Positions 33,700 to 42,641 of a stretch of DNA of 64,000 bases are shown here, piece by piece. The translations under genes and the position numbers were made by a program. The DNA comes from Emticicia sp. 21SJ11W-3 (GTDB lineage Bacteria; Bacteroidota; Bacteroidia; Cytophagales; Spirosomataceae): the NCBI RefSeq assembly GCF_024138715.1, contig NZ_CP092074.1:3224001-3288000 (forward strand). The letters are read 5' to 3'. How positions within the stretch are numbered: position 1 is the stretch's first letter; every line of letters begins with the position of its first letter. The notes beneath the pieces are model-generated. The model was given only the letters and a program-made list of their open reading frames with translations. It searched no databases and was not told the DNA's origin.

Positions 33700-33846
33700 G
33701 CCCCTAGCCCCTAAAGGGGAACCTTTTTAACTAAATCTAAATGATGTGTTTGATACGTTCTAGCAGTTCCCCCTCCTTTTTTCAAGGAGGGGTGGCATTT
33801 TTCAAGACAGGGTCTTGAAAAATGCCGGGGTGGTTGAAGGTGTTGT
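33700..33846. repeat. hairpin repeat with a perfect 15-bp internal stem
   Basis: A CCCCTAAAGGGG piece, a gap, then CCTCCTTTTTTCAAGGAGG and GGTGGC. A perfect stem follows: GGCATTTTTCAAGAC (33794-33808) / GTCTTGAAAAATGCC (33812-33826), then GGGGTGGTTGAAGG. It is the same frame as the repeat at 27722-27838 with another stem sequence. Confidence 0.7.
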
Positions 33847-33975
33847 AAGCCCCTTAACCCAATATTTACCACAATTCTTCCTACACTTCCCTCACAATAG
33901 CCTATCATCTTTCAAATTAAGTATTTATTTTTGTAACCCATAGGCACAACCCGCATTTCATCACGCAAACAACTT

Positions 33976-36222
33976 ATGAAGTTTTACAAACCTCTACTAT
34001 TCTTACAACTATTAACGTCTACAACCGCCTTTGCCCATTTGGGTACTATTGTGGGCAAGGTAACAGACGCCCGCACCAGACAACCCGTTCGCGGAGCCAA
34101 CATTGTTTTAACCGGCCTTAGTCGCGGTGCCATTACCGACGAAGCAGGGTATTTCCAGATTAACAATCTGTCACCGGCCACTTATACCGTCGAGGTGTCA
34201 TTCATTGGCTACACCGCCCAGACCCACACCGCCGAGGTAAAAGCCGACGAAGCCACGGTAGTAAATTTTATACTAACCGATACCGAGGTATCGCTTAACG
34301 AAGTGCAGGTGTCAGCCACCAACCCACAGCATCAACAGGTTATTTCGGGGCTGGATATCCGGCTGCGTAACATCAATAATTCGCAGGAAGTGCTGCGCAT
34401 TATTCCGGGCGTGGTTATCGGGCAGCATGCGGGAGGCGGCAAAGCCGAACAGATTTTCCTGCGGGGTTTTGACCTCGACCACGGTACCGATATCCGCCTG
34501 ACAGTAGACGGAATGCCTATCAACATGGTTTCTCATGCCCACGGACAAGGCTATGCCGATGCGCATTTCATTATCCCCGAACTCATTGAGGGGGTTGATT
34601 TCAAAAAAGGTTTATATGATGCCGACAAAGGCAATTTCAGCACGGCTGGCTGGGCTAATTTCCGTACCAGGTCGGTTCTGGAACAGAACTTCGTGAAGGC
34701 CGAAGCCGGACAGTTCAATACTTACCGACTCGTAGGCGGTGCCAATGTGTTGAAAAAGAACGACCAGAACGCCTACCTGGCCGGAGAATACAATTATTCT
34801 GATGCCTATTTTGATGCGCCACAGCATTTCAAACGGCTTAACCTGCTGGGCAAATACCACGGGCATTTAAGCCCCAATACCAATCTCAGCTTGACGGCTT
34901 CTACTTTCTGGAGCAAATGGCTGGCATCAGGCCAGATACCCGACAGGGCGGTTGAAAGCGGACAAATCGGCTTTTTCGGTGCCATTGACCCCGACGAGGG
35001 CGGCCAGACCAGCCGTACCAATCTGAATGCCGAACTGGTTACACTTACGAGGCATAATCATGTCTGGAAAAACCAGTTCTTCTATTCAAACTATAATTTT
35101 GACCTGTATTCAAACTTTACTTTTTTCCTGGAAGACCCCACAAACGGCGACCAGATTAAGCAAAAAGAAGCCCGCAACCTATGGGGATACAACAGCCATT
35201 ACTCTATTGCGCATGGCATTGGCCAGAAACAAGCTACGTTTAACGCCGGCCTTAATTACCGCCACGATATAACCCACGATTCTGAGCTTTCGCATACCTT
35301 AAACCGTACCCGGCTGCTGAAAGCCATCAAACTGGGCGATGTAAACGAAGCCAATTTGGGCATTTATGCCGACGAGAGCATCCAGCTGAGCAACCGCCTG
35401 TCGGCAACTGTCGGTATCCGCTTTGATTATTTCCATAATCAGTACCTCGACCACCTGCAAAACACCACCACCACCAAAGCCAGTGCCTCTATTGTATCGC
35501 CTAAACTGAATCTGTATTATACCCAGAATAAAAACCTGCAGTTTTATCTGAACATGGGCGAGGGTTTCCACTCGAACGACACCCGTGCCGTAGTAGCACA
35601 AAACGGACTCGAGATTTTACCCCCTGCCTACGGAGCAGACCTCGGCACTACCTGGAAGCCCTTCCCGAAACTGCTCATCAACGCTGCTTACTGGTATTTG
35701 TGGATGCAGCAGGAATTTGTGTACGTAGGCGATGCCGGAGTCGTGGAACCATCTGGACAGTCAGTCAGAACCGGCTTTGACGTATCGGCGCGCTACCAGC
35801 TAACCCGCAGTCTATTTGTTGATTTTGACGCCAACTGGGCAAAACCACGCGCAGTGGGCGAAGCCGAAGGACAAAGCTACCTGCCGCTGGCGGTAAAATT
35901 CACCAGCATAGGCGGTTTGACATTGAAGAACAAAAACGGTTTCAGCGGAAGCCTGCGCTACCGTTACCTGGCCGACCGCCCCGCCAATGAAGATGGCAGC
36001 ATAGTAGCCAAAGGCTATTTTGTAACCGATGCCCTGGCCAGCTACACCAAAGGCAAATACACGTTGGGCGTTACGATACAAAACCTCTTCAACACCCGTT
36101 GGAAAGAAACCCAGTTTGCCACCGAAAGCCGCCTGAAAACCGAAGCCGAACCGGTAGAAGAAATCCACTTCACACCCGGCACACCCTTCAATGCAAGAGT
36201 GTTTTTGCAGGTGAGTTTCTAA
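33976..36222 (+). CDS. TonB-dependent receptor
   Basis: 748 aa. A signal peptide ends at TTAFA. A carboxypeptidase-regulatory-like domain spans about residues 25-105 (GTIVGKVTDARTRQPVRGAN, DEAGYFQI). The plug domain follows, with NEVQVSATNPQ, EQIFLRGFDLDHGTDIRLTV and the GMPINMVSHAHGQGYADAHF segment. The rest is a 22-strand-like barrel with C-terminal NARVFLQVSF ending in Phe. The His-rich loop in the plug suggests a metal-related substrate, an inference only. No transporter partner lies nearby. Confidence 0.9.
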   Translation: MKFYKPLLFLQLLTSTTAFAHLGTIVGKVTDARTRQPVRGANIVLTGLSRGAITDEAGYFQINNLSPATYTVEVSFIGYTAQTHTAEVKADEATVVNFILTDTEVSLNEVQVSATNPQHQQVISGLDIRLRNINNSQEVLRIIPGVVIGQHAGGGKAEQIFLRGFDLDHGTDIRLTVDGMPINMVSHAHGQGYADAHFIIPELIEGVDFKKGLYDADKGNFSTAGWANFRTRSVLEQNFVKAEAGQFNTYRLVGGANVLKKNDQNAYLAGEYNYSDAYFDAPQHFKRLNLLGKYHGHLSPNTNLSLTASTFWSKWLASGQIPDRAVESGQIGFFGAIDPDEGGQTSRTNLNAELVTLTRHNHVWKNQFFYSNYNFDLYSNFTFFLEDPTNGDQIKQKEARNLWGYNSHYSIAHGIGQKQATFNAGLNYRHDITHDSELSHTLNRTRLLKAIKLGDVNEANLGIYADESIQLSNRLSATVGIRFDYFHNQYLDHLQNTTTTKASASIVSPKLNLYYTQNKNLQFYLNMGEGFHSNDTRAVVAQNGLEILPPAYGADLGTTWKPFPKLLINAAYWYLWMQQEFVYVGDAGVVEPSGQSVRTGFDVSARYQLTRSLFVDFDANWAKPRAVGEAEGQSYLPLAVKFTSIGGLTLKNKNGFSGSLRYRYLADRPANEDGSIVAKGYFVTDALASYTKGKYTLGVTIQNLFNTRWKETQFATESRLKTEAEPVEEIHFTPGTPFNARVFLQVSF

Positions 36223-36231
36223 ACAACAAAC

Positions 36232-36315
36232 CGTGAAACATCGTGTAATTCGTGTACATCGTGGCTATTTTTAATTTGCCACGATGTACACAAAGTGCGC
36301 ACTAAGTTTCACAAT
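36232..36315. repeat. dispersed inverted repeat acting as possible terminator
   Basis: A perfect 14-bp stem GTGTACATCGTGGC (36252-36265) / GCCACGATGTACAC (36278-36291), flanked by outer arms GTGAAAC and GTTTCAC. It lies just after the receptor gene. It belongs to the same family as the repeats at 5146 and 7255. Confidence 0.7.
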
Positions 36316-36382
36316 CTTTAAAAAAACGCTGTAACCTTTCCCCAAACCCGGAGTTTCCCCATGAAAATCACTTTACATTTTC

Positions 36383-37807
36383 ATGAAGAAGCTACTTACT
36401 TTATTACTTTTAATCAGCCAACTGGCCAACGCGCAATCGAAAGAAAAACAAACCGAGGCTTTTCTGCTCAGGCAGATGAAAGACCTGAAAATACCCGGCC
36501 TGCAAGCCGCCGTGGTGCAGAATGGCAAAATTGTGTTCAGTAAAGCTTATGGCATGGCCAATCTGCAAGATAATGTGGCCGTAGATAACCATACCATCTT
36601 TGCCATTAACTCCTGCACCAAGGCGTTTACAGGTGTAGCCATTATGCAACTGGTAGAAGAAGGCAAACTGAGCCTCTCTGCCCCTATCTCCCATTTTGTC
36701 GACAGCCTGCCTGCGCTCTGGCAGCCCATTACCATTAAGCAATTGCTGACACATATTTCCGGCCTTCCTGATATTCTGCGCATACAGGACCCCGCAGGTG
36801 CTGCCAACGAAGAAGCCTCATGGAAAAAAATACAAACCCTGCCGATGGACTCGCCCACCGGTACGCAGTTCAGTTACAACCAGACCAATTATGTGCTGCT
36901 GGGCAAGGTAATAGACAAACTACGCGGCCAGCCATTTGCCCGGGTGTTTCAGGAAATGCAGTTTAATGTAGTGGGCATGCCGCATACGCTATTTGGTGAC
37001 TCGCGCGACATCATCCCTCATTTTGCCCCTACTTATAGCTTCAAAAAGGCAATGGATGGCATAACCTTACCTGAACCCCGACTGACCAACAATTATGCAG
37101 AATTTATGCCTGCTCGCCGGACAGGCTCAGGCCTGAACAGCACCGCCGAAGACATGGCCCAATGGATAATTGCCCTTCAAAAAGGCAAATTATTTAAAAA
37201 TAAAGAAACACTGAACGCCCTCTGGACACCCGCTACCTTCAATAACGGCCAGCCTACCCAATGGGCTATGGGTTGGGGTGTTAACAAATGGCGGCCGCGC
37301 CACCGCGCCTTTGGCATGACAGGCGGTGCCCGTTCTGCCTTTCTGGTATATCCTGATGATAACCTGGCCGTTATTGTACTCACCAATCTGGGTGGTGCAT
37401 CGCCCGAAAACTTTCTGGAAGAACTGGCAGGTATCTACAATCCTGATATTCCGGCGGCCGACCCGATTACTACCTTAAGAATTGAACTCAATAAACGTGG
37501 CTACAACAAAGCCATAGAAACAGTGGCCGACATCCGTAAGAAAGACCCCACCTTTAAACCCGACGAAAACGAGCTGAACGACTGGGCCTACCGTGTTATG
37601 TCATCTGACCGTACGGCTGATGCCCTCGCACTCTTTCAGCTAAACGCCCATCTGTATCCTGAAAGCTGGAATGTGTTTGACAGCCTGGGCGAAGCCCTGC
37701 TGAAACTGGGTCGTAAAGAAGAAGCAATCCTGATGTATCAGAAATCAATAGAACTCAACCCTAACAACAACGGCGGCAAGAAAGTATTGGAGCGGTTGGG
37801 GAGATAG
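36383..37807 (+). CDS. serine hydrolase (class C beta-lactamase family) with TPR tail
   Basis: 474 aa with a signal peptide ending in LANAQS. SxxK motif SCTK at about residue 77 gives the nucleophile. YxN is seen as YNQTNY near residue 170. The HxG-type third motif is not exact in the later region around FGMTGGARS. After about residue 365 the protein continues with helical TPR-like units (NDWAYRVMSSDRTADALALF, SLGEALLKLGRKEEAILMYQ). Probably a periplasmic esterase or peptidase rather than an antibiotic-resistance enzyme. A single gene. Confidence 0.85.
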   Translation: MKKLLTLLLLISQLANAQSKEKQTEAFLLRQMKDLKIPGLQAAVVQNGKIVFSKAYGMANLQDNVAVDNHTIFAINSCTKAFTGVAIMQLVEEGKLSLSAPISHFVDSLPALWQPITIKQLLTHISGLPDILRIQDPAGAANEEASWKKIQTLPMDSPTGTQFSYNQTNYVLLGKVIDKLRGQPFARVFQEMQFNVVGMPHTLFGDSRDIIPHFAPTYSFKKAMDGITLPEPRLTNNYAEFMPARRTGSGLNSTAEDMAQWIIALQKGKLFKNKETLNALWTPATFNNGQPTQWAMGWGVNKWRPRHRAFGMTGGARSAFLVYPDDNLAVIVLTNLGGASPENFLEELAGIYNPDIPAADPITTLRIELNKRGYNKAIETVADIRKKDPTFKPDENELNDWAYRVMSSDRTADALALFQLNAHLYPESWNVFDSLGEALLKLGRKEEAILMYQKSIELNPNNNGGKKVLERLGR

Positions 37808-37966
37808 AAAATGAAACCCCAACGAGGGGCAAGGGGGAGAATATGCCCCCCTCAAAAAATTCTCTACCGTTAAATCACTAATCCGCTCATATTCAAGCCT
37901 TTTCTATTGCTTTTTATTAAATTTGTTTAGCGCCATAAACGTATTCATACAAATTCGGTAAACACC

Positions 37967-38686
37967 ATGAAAAAGCTTTTTGTCTTTTCTGTTATTTCAC
38001 TAGCTCTCGGTTGCGCCAAACCCTCAACCGAACCAAATCCTGTAGCCGGAGAAAAAAAACTGGTAGCGCTTACAGCCAACAACAAACCCAACCAGAAATT
38101 TGAGTACAATAACCATTTACTGGTAAAAGAAAACCTGTTCATTGGCTGCGAAACCAACCCAACCGACGAATACACCTACGAATATAAAAATGGCAGGGTA
38201 TCGCGGCTGCTCACCACACTCCGTAGCTTATATTCAAGTAGTACGGCTTTGTGTGACCCGGCGGCAGGCATGAAATCAGAAGAAACATTTGAATATAACA
38301 ACGCCGGGCAACTGACAAAGATTATCAGAGCCAGCTCAACTACCGAATACACCTACAATGCCAAAGGGCAGGTTGAAAAACAGGCGGTTGTCAGTAGAGG
38401 CAGCGCTTACGTTACCACTTATGAGTATGACAACAAGGGGAATCTTATCAAACAAACCGACCCCGGCGGAGCATCGGCTTATTATACTTATGACGACAAA
38501 ATCAATCCATATTATAAAATCAACCATCGCCAGCAATGGATAAGCGCTTTCAACAAAAGCCCTAACAATGTAATTAAAGCTACCGGTAAAGTAAGTTTTG
38601 AACGTACATTCAGATACAGCGCCGACGGCTACCCCATTGAAGTGTACGAAGACAACCTTGTTACTTACAAGTTTGTATATAAATGA
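37967..38686 (+). CDS. lipoprotein with YD/RHS-like repeats
   Basis: 239 aa. The lipobox is SLALGCAK, so the mature protein is anchored at its Cys. Repeats of the EYxxNG / YDNKGNL type recur (EYTYEYKNGR, EYNNAGQLTKI, YNAKGQVEKQ, YEYDNKGNLIKQ), as in YD-repeat proteins. It is likely on the cell surface or in the periplasm. No toxin domain is visible. Confidence 0.75.
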   Translation: MKKLFVFSVISLALGCAKPSTEPNPVAGEKKLVALTANNKPNQKFEYNNHLLVKENLFIGCETNPTDEYTYEYKNGRVSRLLTTLRSLYSSSTALCDPAAGMKSEETFEYNNAGQLTKIIRASSTTEYTYNAKGQVEKQAVVSRGSAYVTTYEYDNKGNLIKQTDPGGASAYYTYDDKINPYYKINHRQQWISAFNKSPNNVIKATGKVSFERTFRYSADGYPIEVYEDNLVTYKFVYK

Positions 38687-38726
38687 TACAGCACCCTACA
38701 AAGTGCAGAAGAAAAACTTCCGGCAC

Positions 38727-39095
38727 TTAGTTGTTCGTCATAGTAGCCCGGCGGTGGTTCAGCCCCCACATCAGCATACTGTCAATCACGTCTGACAACT
38801 TACGGGCAGACTCCGTCAACTCATATTCTACCAGCACCGGGGTGGCATCGTACACCACCCGCTTCACCATGCCGTTCAGCTCCAGTTCTTTCAGTTCTTT
38901 AGAAAGCATACGGGGTGTTATCTTCGGTATATTCCGCTGAATCTCCGTAAATCGTTTAATTCCAAACAGCAAAGAACCCAGAATAGGCATCTTCCATTTT
39001 CCGGTCAATACATTCAGGGTGTCGTTTAGCGCCAGCACAAACTGCTCGGGGCAGGCTTTTACATCGGCAAAATCCATTATTGTTGTAGGTACCAT
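38727..39095 (-). CDS. HxlR-family transcriptional regulator
   Basis: 122 aa from the ATG at 39095. The open frame reaches 39140, but that start would overlap the palindromic operator. A winged helix-turn-helix with VLTGKWKMPILGSLLFGIKRF and RNIPKITPRMLSKELKEL matches the family. An N-terminal Cys (ADVKACPEQF) is typical of redox- or electrophile-sensing members. It is divergent from the NAD(P)-binding gene at 39223, its likely target. Confidence 0.9.
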   Translation of the reverse strand: MVPTTIMDFADVKACPEQFVLALNDTLNVLTGKWKMPILGSLLFGIKRFTEIQRNIPKITPRMLSKELKELELNGMVKRVVYDATPVLVEYELTESARKLSDVIDSMLMWGLNHRRATMTNN

Positions 39096-39124
39096 TTTCT
39101 GATTTTTTTCTTTACTATACTTTA

Positions 39125-39165
39125 GTATAGCGCTATACAAAAGTATATCACTATATTTTATATAG
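39125..39165. promoter_or_regulatory. divergent promoter region with two palindromes
   Basis: The perfect 14-bp palindrome GTATAGCGCTATAC is at 39125-39138. A second, CTATAT...ATATAG, is at 39151-39165. Both lie between the divergent hxlR-type and NmrA-type genes, fitting operators for the HxlR regulator. Confidence 0.65.
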
Positions 39166-39222
39166 CAAATATATATACTTTTGCAGCAACATAATTATTT
39201 TATAAAGAAAATTTTCAAGAAC

Positions 39223-40092
39223 ATGATTTTAGTAACAGGCGCAACCGGACAATTCGGTGCCACAACTATCGACTTCCTTTTAAAAAAAGGCACACCAGCC
39301 AACGAAATAGCCGCATTGGTAAGAGACGAAGCCAAAGCAGGCGACTTAAAAGCCAAAGGTGTGCGTATCGTAACCGGTGATTATGACAACTACAGTTCAT
39401 TGGTTGAAGCCTTTAAAGGCGTAGACAAACTATTGTTTGTGTCAGGCAGCGACGTAGTGAACCGCATTAAACAACACGAAAACGTAGTAAAGGCGGCCAA
39501 AGAAGCAGGCGTAGGCCATGTGGTGTACACCAGTTTTATACGTAAAAATGAAACCGAAACGTCGCCCATTGCCTTGGTGGCGCAATCGCACTTGTTTACC
39601 GAAAATGCTTTGAAAGAGAGCGGTATCACCTATACTATTCTTCGCAATAATATTTATGCCGATATCCTGCCTATGTTCCTGGGGCCTAATGTTACTGAAA
39701 CAGGCGTGTTTTTCCCTGCCGGCGATACCCCCGTGGCCTTTACATTGAGAAGGGATATGGCCGAAGCAGCCGCCAACATACTAACAGGCACCGGCCACGA
39801 AAACCAGGATTACCGGATTTCAAACACCGAAACCGTTACTTTTCATGACATTGCCCGTTTCATAGGCGAAGCAGCAGGCAAAGAAATAGGCTACGTAAGT
39901 CCGGAATCGGCCGTTTATAAACAAGTGCTAAGCGGCGTAGGTTTGCCTGAAGAGGTAGTGGCCATATCGGTAGGTTTTGCCGAAGCCTTTAAACAAGGAG
40001 AGTTTGATTCAACCGAAACCGATTTAGATACACTACTGGGCCGCAAACCAGGCACCGTAAAAGATTATCTGACAGCCGTGTACTCGGCGTAG
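39223..40092 (+). CDS. NmrA-family NAD(P)-binding protein (quinone oxidoreductase-like)
   Basis: 289 aa from the ATG at 39223. A longer frame begins at 39181 inside the promoter region. The Rossmann fold starts ILVTGATGQFGATTIDFLLK with the GATGxxG motif. GDYDNYSSLVEAFKGVDKLLFVSG follows, as in QorB/YtfG-like NAD(P)H:quinone oxidoreductases. Likely role is electrophile or quinone reduction, controlled by the divergent HxlR regulator. Confidence 0.88.
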   Translation: MILVTGATGQFGATTIDFLLKKGTPANEIAALVRDEAKAGDLKAKGVRIVTGDYDNYSSLVEAFKGVDKLLFVSGSDVVNRIKQHENVVKAAKEAGVGHVVYTSFIRKNETETSPIALVAQSHLFTENALKESGITYTILRNNIYADILPMFLGPNVTETGVFFPAGDTPVAFTLRRDMAEAAANILTGTGHENQDYRISNTETVTFHDIARFIGEAAGKEIGYVSPESAVYKQVLSGVGLPEEVVAISVGFAEAFKQGEFDSTETDLDTLLGRKPGTVKDYLTAVYSA

Positions 40093-40212
40093 AGACAGAT
40101 TGCATCCGTCTTCAGGCTATGATATCACCCAATACATGATTATCAGCCCCAATGGTTTATTATCTGCTGAACAGACAACCCCGGAGCCACATGCAATGTG
40201 GCTCTACCCATT
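40091..40212. repeat. GAGACAGATTGCATCCGTCTTC and GGAGCCACATGCAATGTGGCTC repeat pair (split)
   Basis: The left part, GAGACAGATTGCATCC then GTCTTCAGGC, resembles the repeats near 33121 and 41323. The right part, GAGCCACATGCA then ATGTGGCTCTACCC, forms a good hairpin. It fills the space between the NmrA gene and the alpha/beta hydrolase gene. Confidence 0.55.
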
Positions 40213-40231
40213 TCTATCACTAATTCAGACC

Positions 40232-41200
40232 CTACTTCACAAACATTTTATCCAGCCAGCTGACACACGCCTGCCATGCCTCAACCGGAATTTTGGCATG
40301 ATACGTATCTTTCAGCACCACAAATGCTTTCTGGTTGCCGGGTATGGTATCATAAAACTCTCTGGCTTTTTCTACCGTAAACAGCTCGTCTTTATCGCCA
40401 ATGCCTACCATTATCGGCAGGTGCAGGTCTTTCTCAATTTTTAGTTCTTTTACGGGTATCATGGTTACAAACCGCAGCGTGTAAGCATAATTATACAGCG
40501 GGTCTTGGGCAACCGTCATGCCCTCCCGGTAGTATTCCACCGCCTGGTGCGACGGCCGGAAAATAGAGCTGGCCACAATACGGGCCTTTTGCAGTAACGA
40601 CGGCTGCACTACCTCGCCCTCTTTTTTGCGCTCATAAGCCGCCGAAAGCAATATTAAACCTGCCATTTCCTGAGATGCCGCATTGGCCGAAACAATAGCC
40701 GACACCACCCCCAGGCTATGCCCCATTACCACCACTTTAGCAAAACCAAGCCCTTTAATGTACCGGATAGCCTCTACCAGATCGGCAATAAAGCGATCTT
40801 TGCCGGGTGCATCGGCTCTGTTGCCGCCCGATAACCCATGCCCGCGGTAATCAAGCCCGAAAGTGGTATAGCCCCCGGCTGCCAGGGTTTTTCCGGCCAT
40901 GTCGTACGCACCGCTATGCGCCGTAATGCCATGAAAAATAAGCACGGCCAGGTCTTTTTTGGCAGGCACAATGCTATCCGGGTTCCATCGCCTCATAAAC
41001 AGCGTTTCACCGTCAGTGGTAGTCAGCAGCTCATGCGGGGCCTTATAACCCTTTCTTAAAGACGCTGCCTCGGCAGGCGAAATACCCTTATGATTGGTCT
41101 TAGATTCAGCAGGCAGATAAGCCAGCGCCACCCCGGCCAGCAGGATAACCACTATAAGCGCAAGAACTATATACACTATTTTTCTGGTAGTTTTTTTCAT
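40232..41200 (-). CDS. alpha/beta hydrolase (monoglyceride lipase/lysophospholipase type)
   Basis: 322 aa. An N-terminal membrane segment (IVYIVLALIVVILLAGVALAY) anchors the protein. The Ser hydrolase part has LIFHGITAHSGAY (oxyanion region), GLDYRGHGLSGG and the nucleophile elbow VVMGHSLGVVSA. The acid and His are in VGIGDKDELFT and the TYHAKIP segment. It probably hydrolyses esters at the inner membrane. Single gene with convergent neighbour. Confidence 0.88.
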   Translation of the reverse strand: MKKTTRKIVYIVLALIVVILLAGVALAYLPAESKTNHKGISPAEAASLRKGYKAPHELLTTTDGETLFMRRWNPDSIVPAKKDLAVLIFHGITAHSGAYDMAGKTLAAGGYTTFGLDYRGHGLSGGNRADAPGKDRFIADLVEAIRYIKGLGFAKVVVMGHSLGVVSAIVSANAASQEMAGLILLSAAYERKKEGEVVQPSLLQKARIVASSIFRPSHQAVEYYREGMTVAQDPLYNYAYTLRFVTMIPVKELKIEKDLHLPIMVGIGDKDELFTVEKAREFYDTIPGNQKAFVVLKDTYHAKIPVEAWQACVSWLDKMFVK

Positions 41201-41812
41201 AGAATTCCAGGGGCAGGGTTTATATACAAAAATAAACCAGAAAAATGCAATTTTGGTGAAATGTTGGAGATTTTTTTGAGGGTGCTATTTTAATGCCCAG
41301 AATATACATTTATCAATTCTGGTAGAGACGCACTGCGTGCGTCTTCAGGGGCAGATGCGTGTTTAGTAGATTGTTTAACAGCATAATAGTGTTCCGCTAA
41401 ATGTTTCATCTGCAACGGAGGTGTTAGTCGGTGCGTCAGGCGTTCTTGAATCTCAAATAATAAAAGTTATAAAAGCATAATGATATAAGGAGGATTAACC
41501 ATTATAAAGTATTGGATAATAAAAAGAATTTGAATTACCCTTTTAATGTAACTTTAAGTGTATAACATATGAATAGAGAAAATACAATAGAAATCAAAAT
41601 TTTGGTGGAAAATATGGCTTACAACAAACTTTTAGAACATCGATACAGTAGTTTGACAATCTAGGCTTTTTGTCGTTCTGTAACGGACAAAATAATTTTA
41701 CTTTACAAAATGATGACACATGTACAATTGCACTATTTAAAGAATTCAAGAAAAACAGACGTAATTTAATTGGATTTTTCTTGTTTTATAATGGTTTTTA
41801 CTATAAGTTTAC
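41201..41812. other. gap with repeat and a possible gene remnant
   Basis: An ACGCACTGCGTGCGT hairpin repeat lies at 41326-41345. A 31-codon frame from ATG at 41571 reads NTIEIKILVENMAYNKLLEH. This recalls the N-terminus of metallo-beta-lactamase-fold hydrolases (IKVLVEN...EHGLS), but it stops soon and is not reliable. The rest is AT-rich with no gene. Confidence 0.35.
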
Positions 41813-42082
41813 ATAACAAAAATACCCCAGCCTATCGACTGAGGTATTTTTTGTCAGCGGTCTAACGACCTTTACCCTTCAAGCAAATAGCAAAAACTTT
41901 TGCTTTTTTGGGATATACTTTTCGACCTTTCACGGTTATAAAGCGTCGAAAAATTAACTGACCTCCTTTCTCCTCGCATGAACACATGGTGAAATTGGGT
42001 TAAGTTAAAAAAACTGAGGATACCGAGTTTCCCTCCACTATTGCCCGTTGGTTGTTGGCGCAACCTTCGGGTAATTTTTTTT
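41813..42082 (+). ncRNA. possible structured non-coding RNA between two terminators
   Basis: A hairpin AAAATACC..GGTATTTT with a T-run is at 41819-41852. Two further perfect stems follow: AGCAAAA / TTTTGCT (41889-41904) and TTTTCGAC / GTCGAAAA (41919-41952). The far end is ATTGCCCG / CGGGTAAT with an inner GGTTG / CAACC and a T8 run (42040-42082), a strong plus-strand terminator. A promoter-like TTG...TATAAGTTTA lies near 41781-41811. No ORF fits the region. I do not recognise an RNA family, so this remains a hypothesis. Confidence 0.4.
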
Positions 42083-42641
42083 ATATTTTTACCATTCTAA
42101 TTTCTCCGTTTACACTTATTTTTCCTTTAACTTATATATAAGTTGATTATGTAAATTTACAAAAATCAGTATGCTCGTAAAAGACCATTTTCTATACTTA
42201 TTTAGCAAAAGCAAAAAAGCTCAAAATTAGCAAAACCTTAAAGTCTAGTAATCAAGCAATTAGTTTTTGTAAAAAATAAAAAAATCTAAAATAAAAAGTT
42301 ATCCACAAACTTATTGATAATTAATATCTTAATAAGAGATTTATTTCTAATCATTTACATTTGTTATTAATAAACCTATGCTATGCTACTAAACATTTCC
42401 TTATTCGGCTAAATTTCAATTTAGTCACTATCAAACATTCTTAGAACTTCATTTAGACAATCATTGAAAATTAAAGACTCAGTTCATTTAAAATCTTCTC
42501 CTGCTCACACAGGTTTTAAGCCGTATTTCAAAACGGCTCTACCTAAAATACCTCAAAAACCTAATCCCCATAGATGGCGTTTGCAGAACGCAAGCAAAAA
42601 ACAATATTTAAAGAAAATCAGCTACACTGCCTATATCTATA
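42083..42641. other. AT-rich gap with small repeats
   Basis: The 16-bp palindrome AACTTATATATAAGTT is at 42129-42144. Later repeats are GCCGTATTTCAAAACGGC and GATGGCGTTTGCAGAACGC (about 42510-42590). No gene was found. Confidence 0.4.

Noticed and set aside
41571-41666. A 31-codon frame that recalls the N-terminus of metallo-beta-lactamase-fold hydrolases
   Set aside because: It is too short and matches only a few residues; it is mentioned in the gap entry but not called as a gene.
41872-42063. A 63-codon minus-strand frame in the gap after the alpha/beta hydrolase
   Set aside because: It lies inside the paired region with stems and terminators, has no family features, and better fits a non-coding RNA.
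42129-42144. Palindrome AACTTATATATAAGTT, which resembles the phage operator
   Set aside because: It has an even-length centre and different outer bases, and no gene starts near it; it is probably unrelated A/T-rich sequence.
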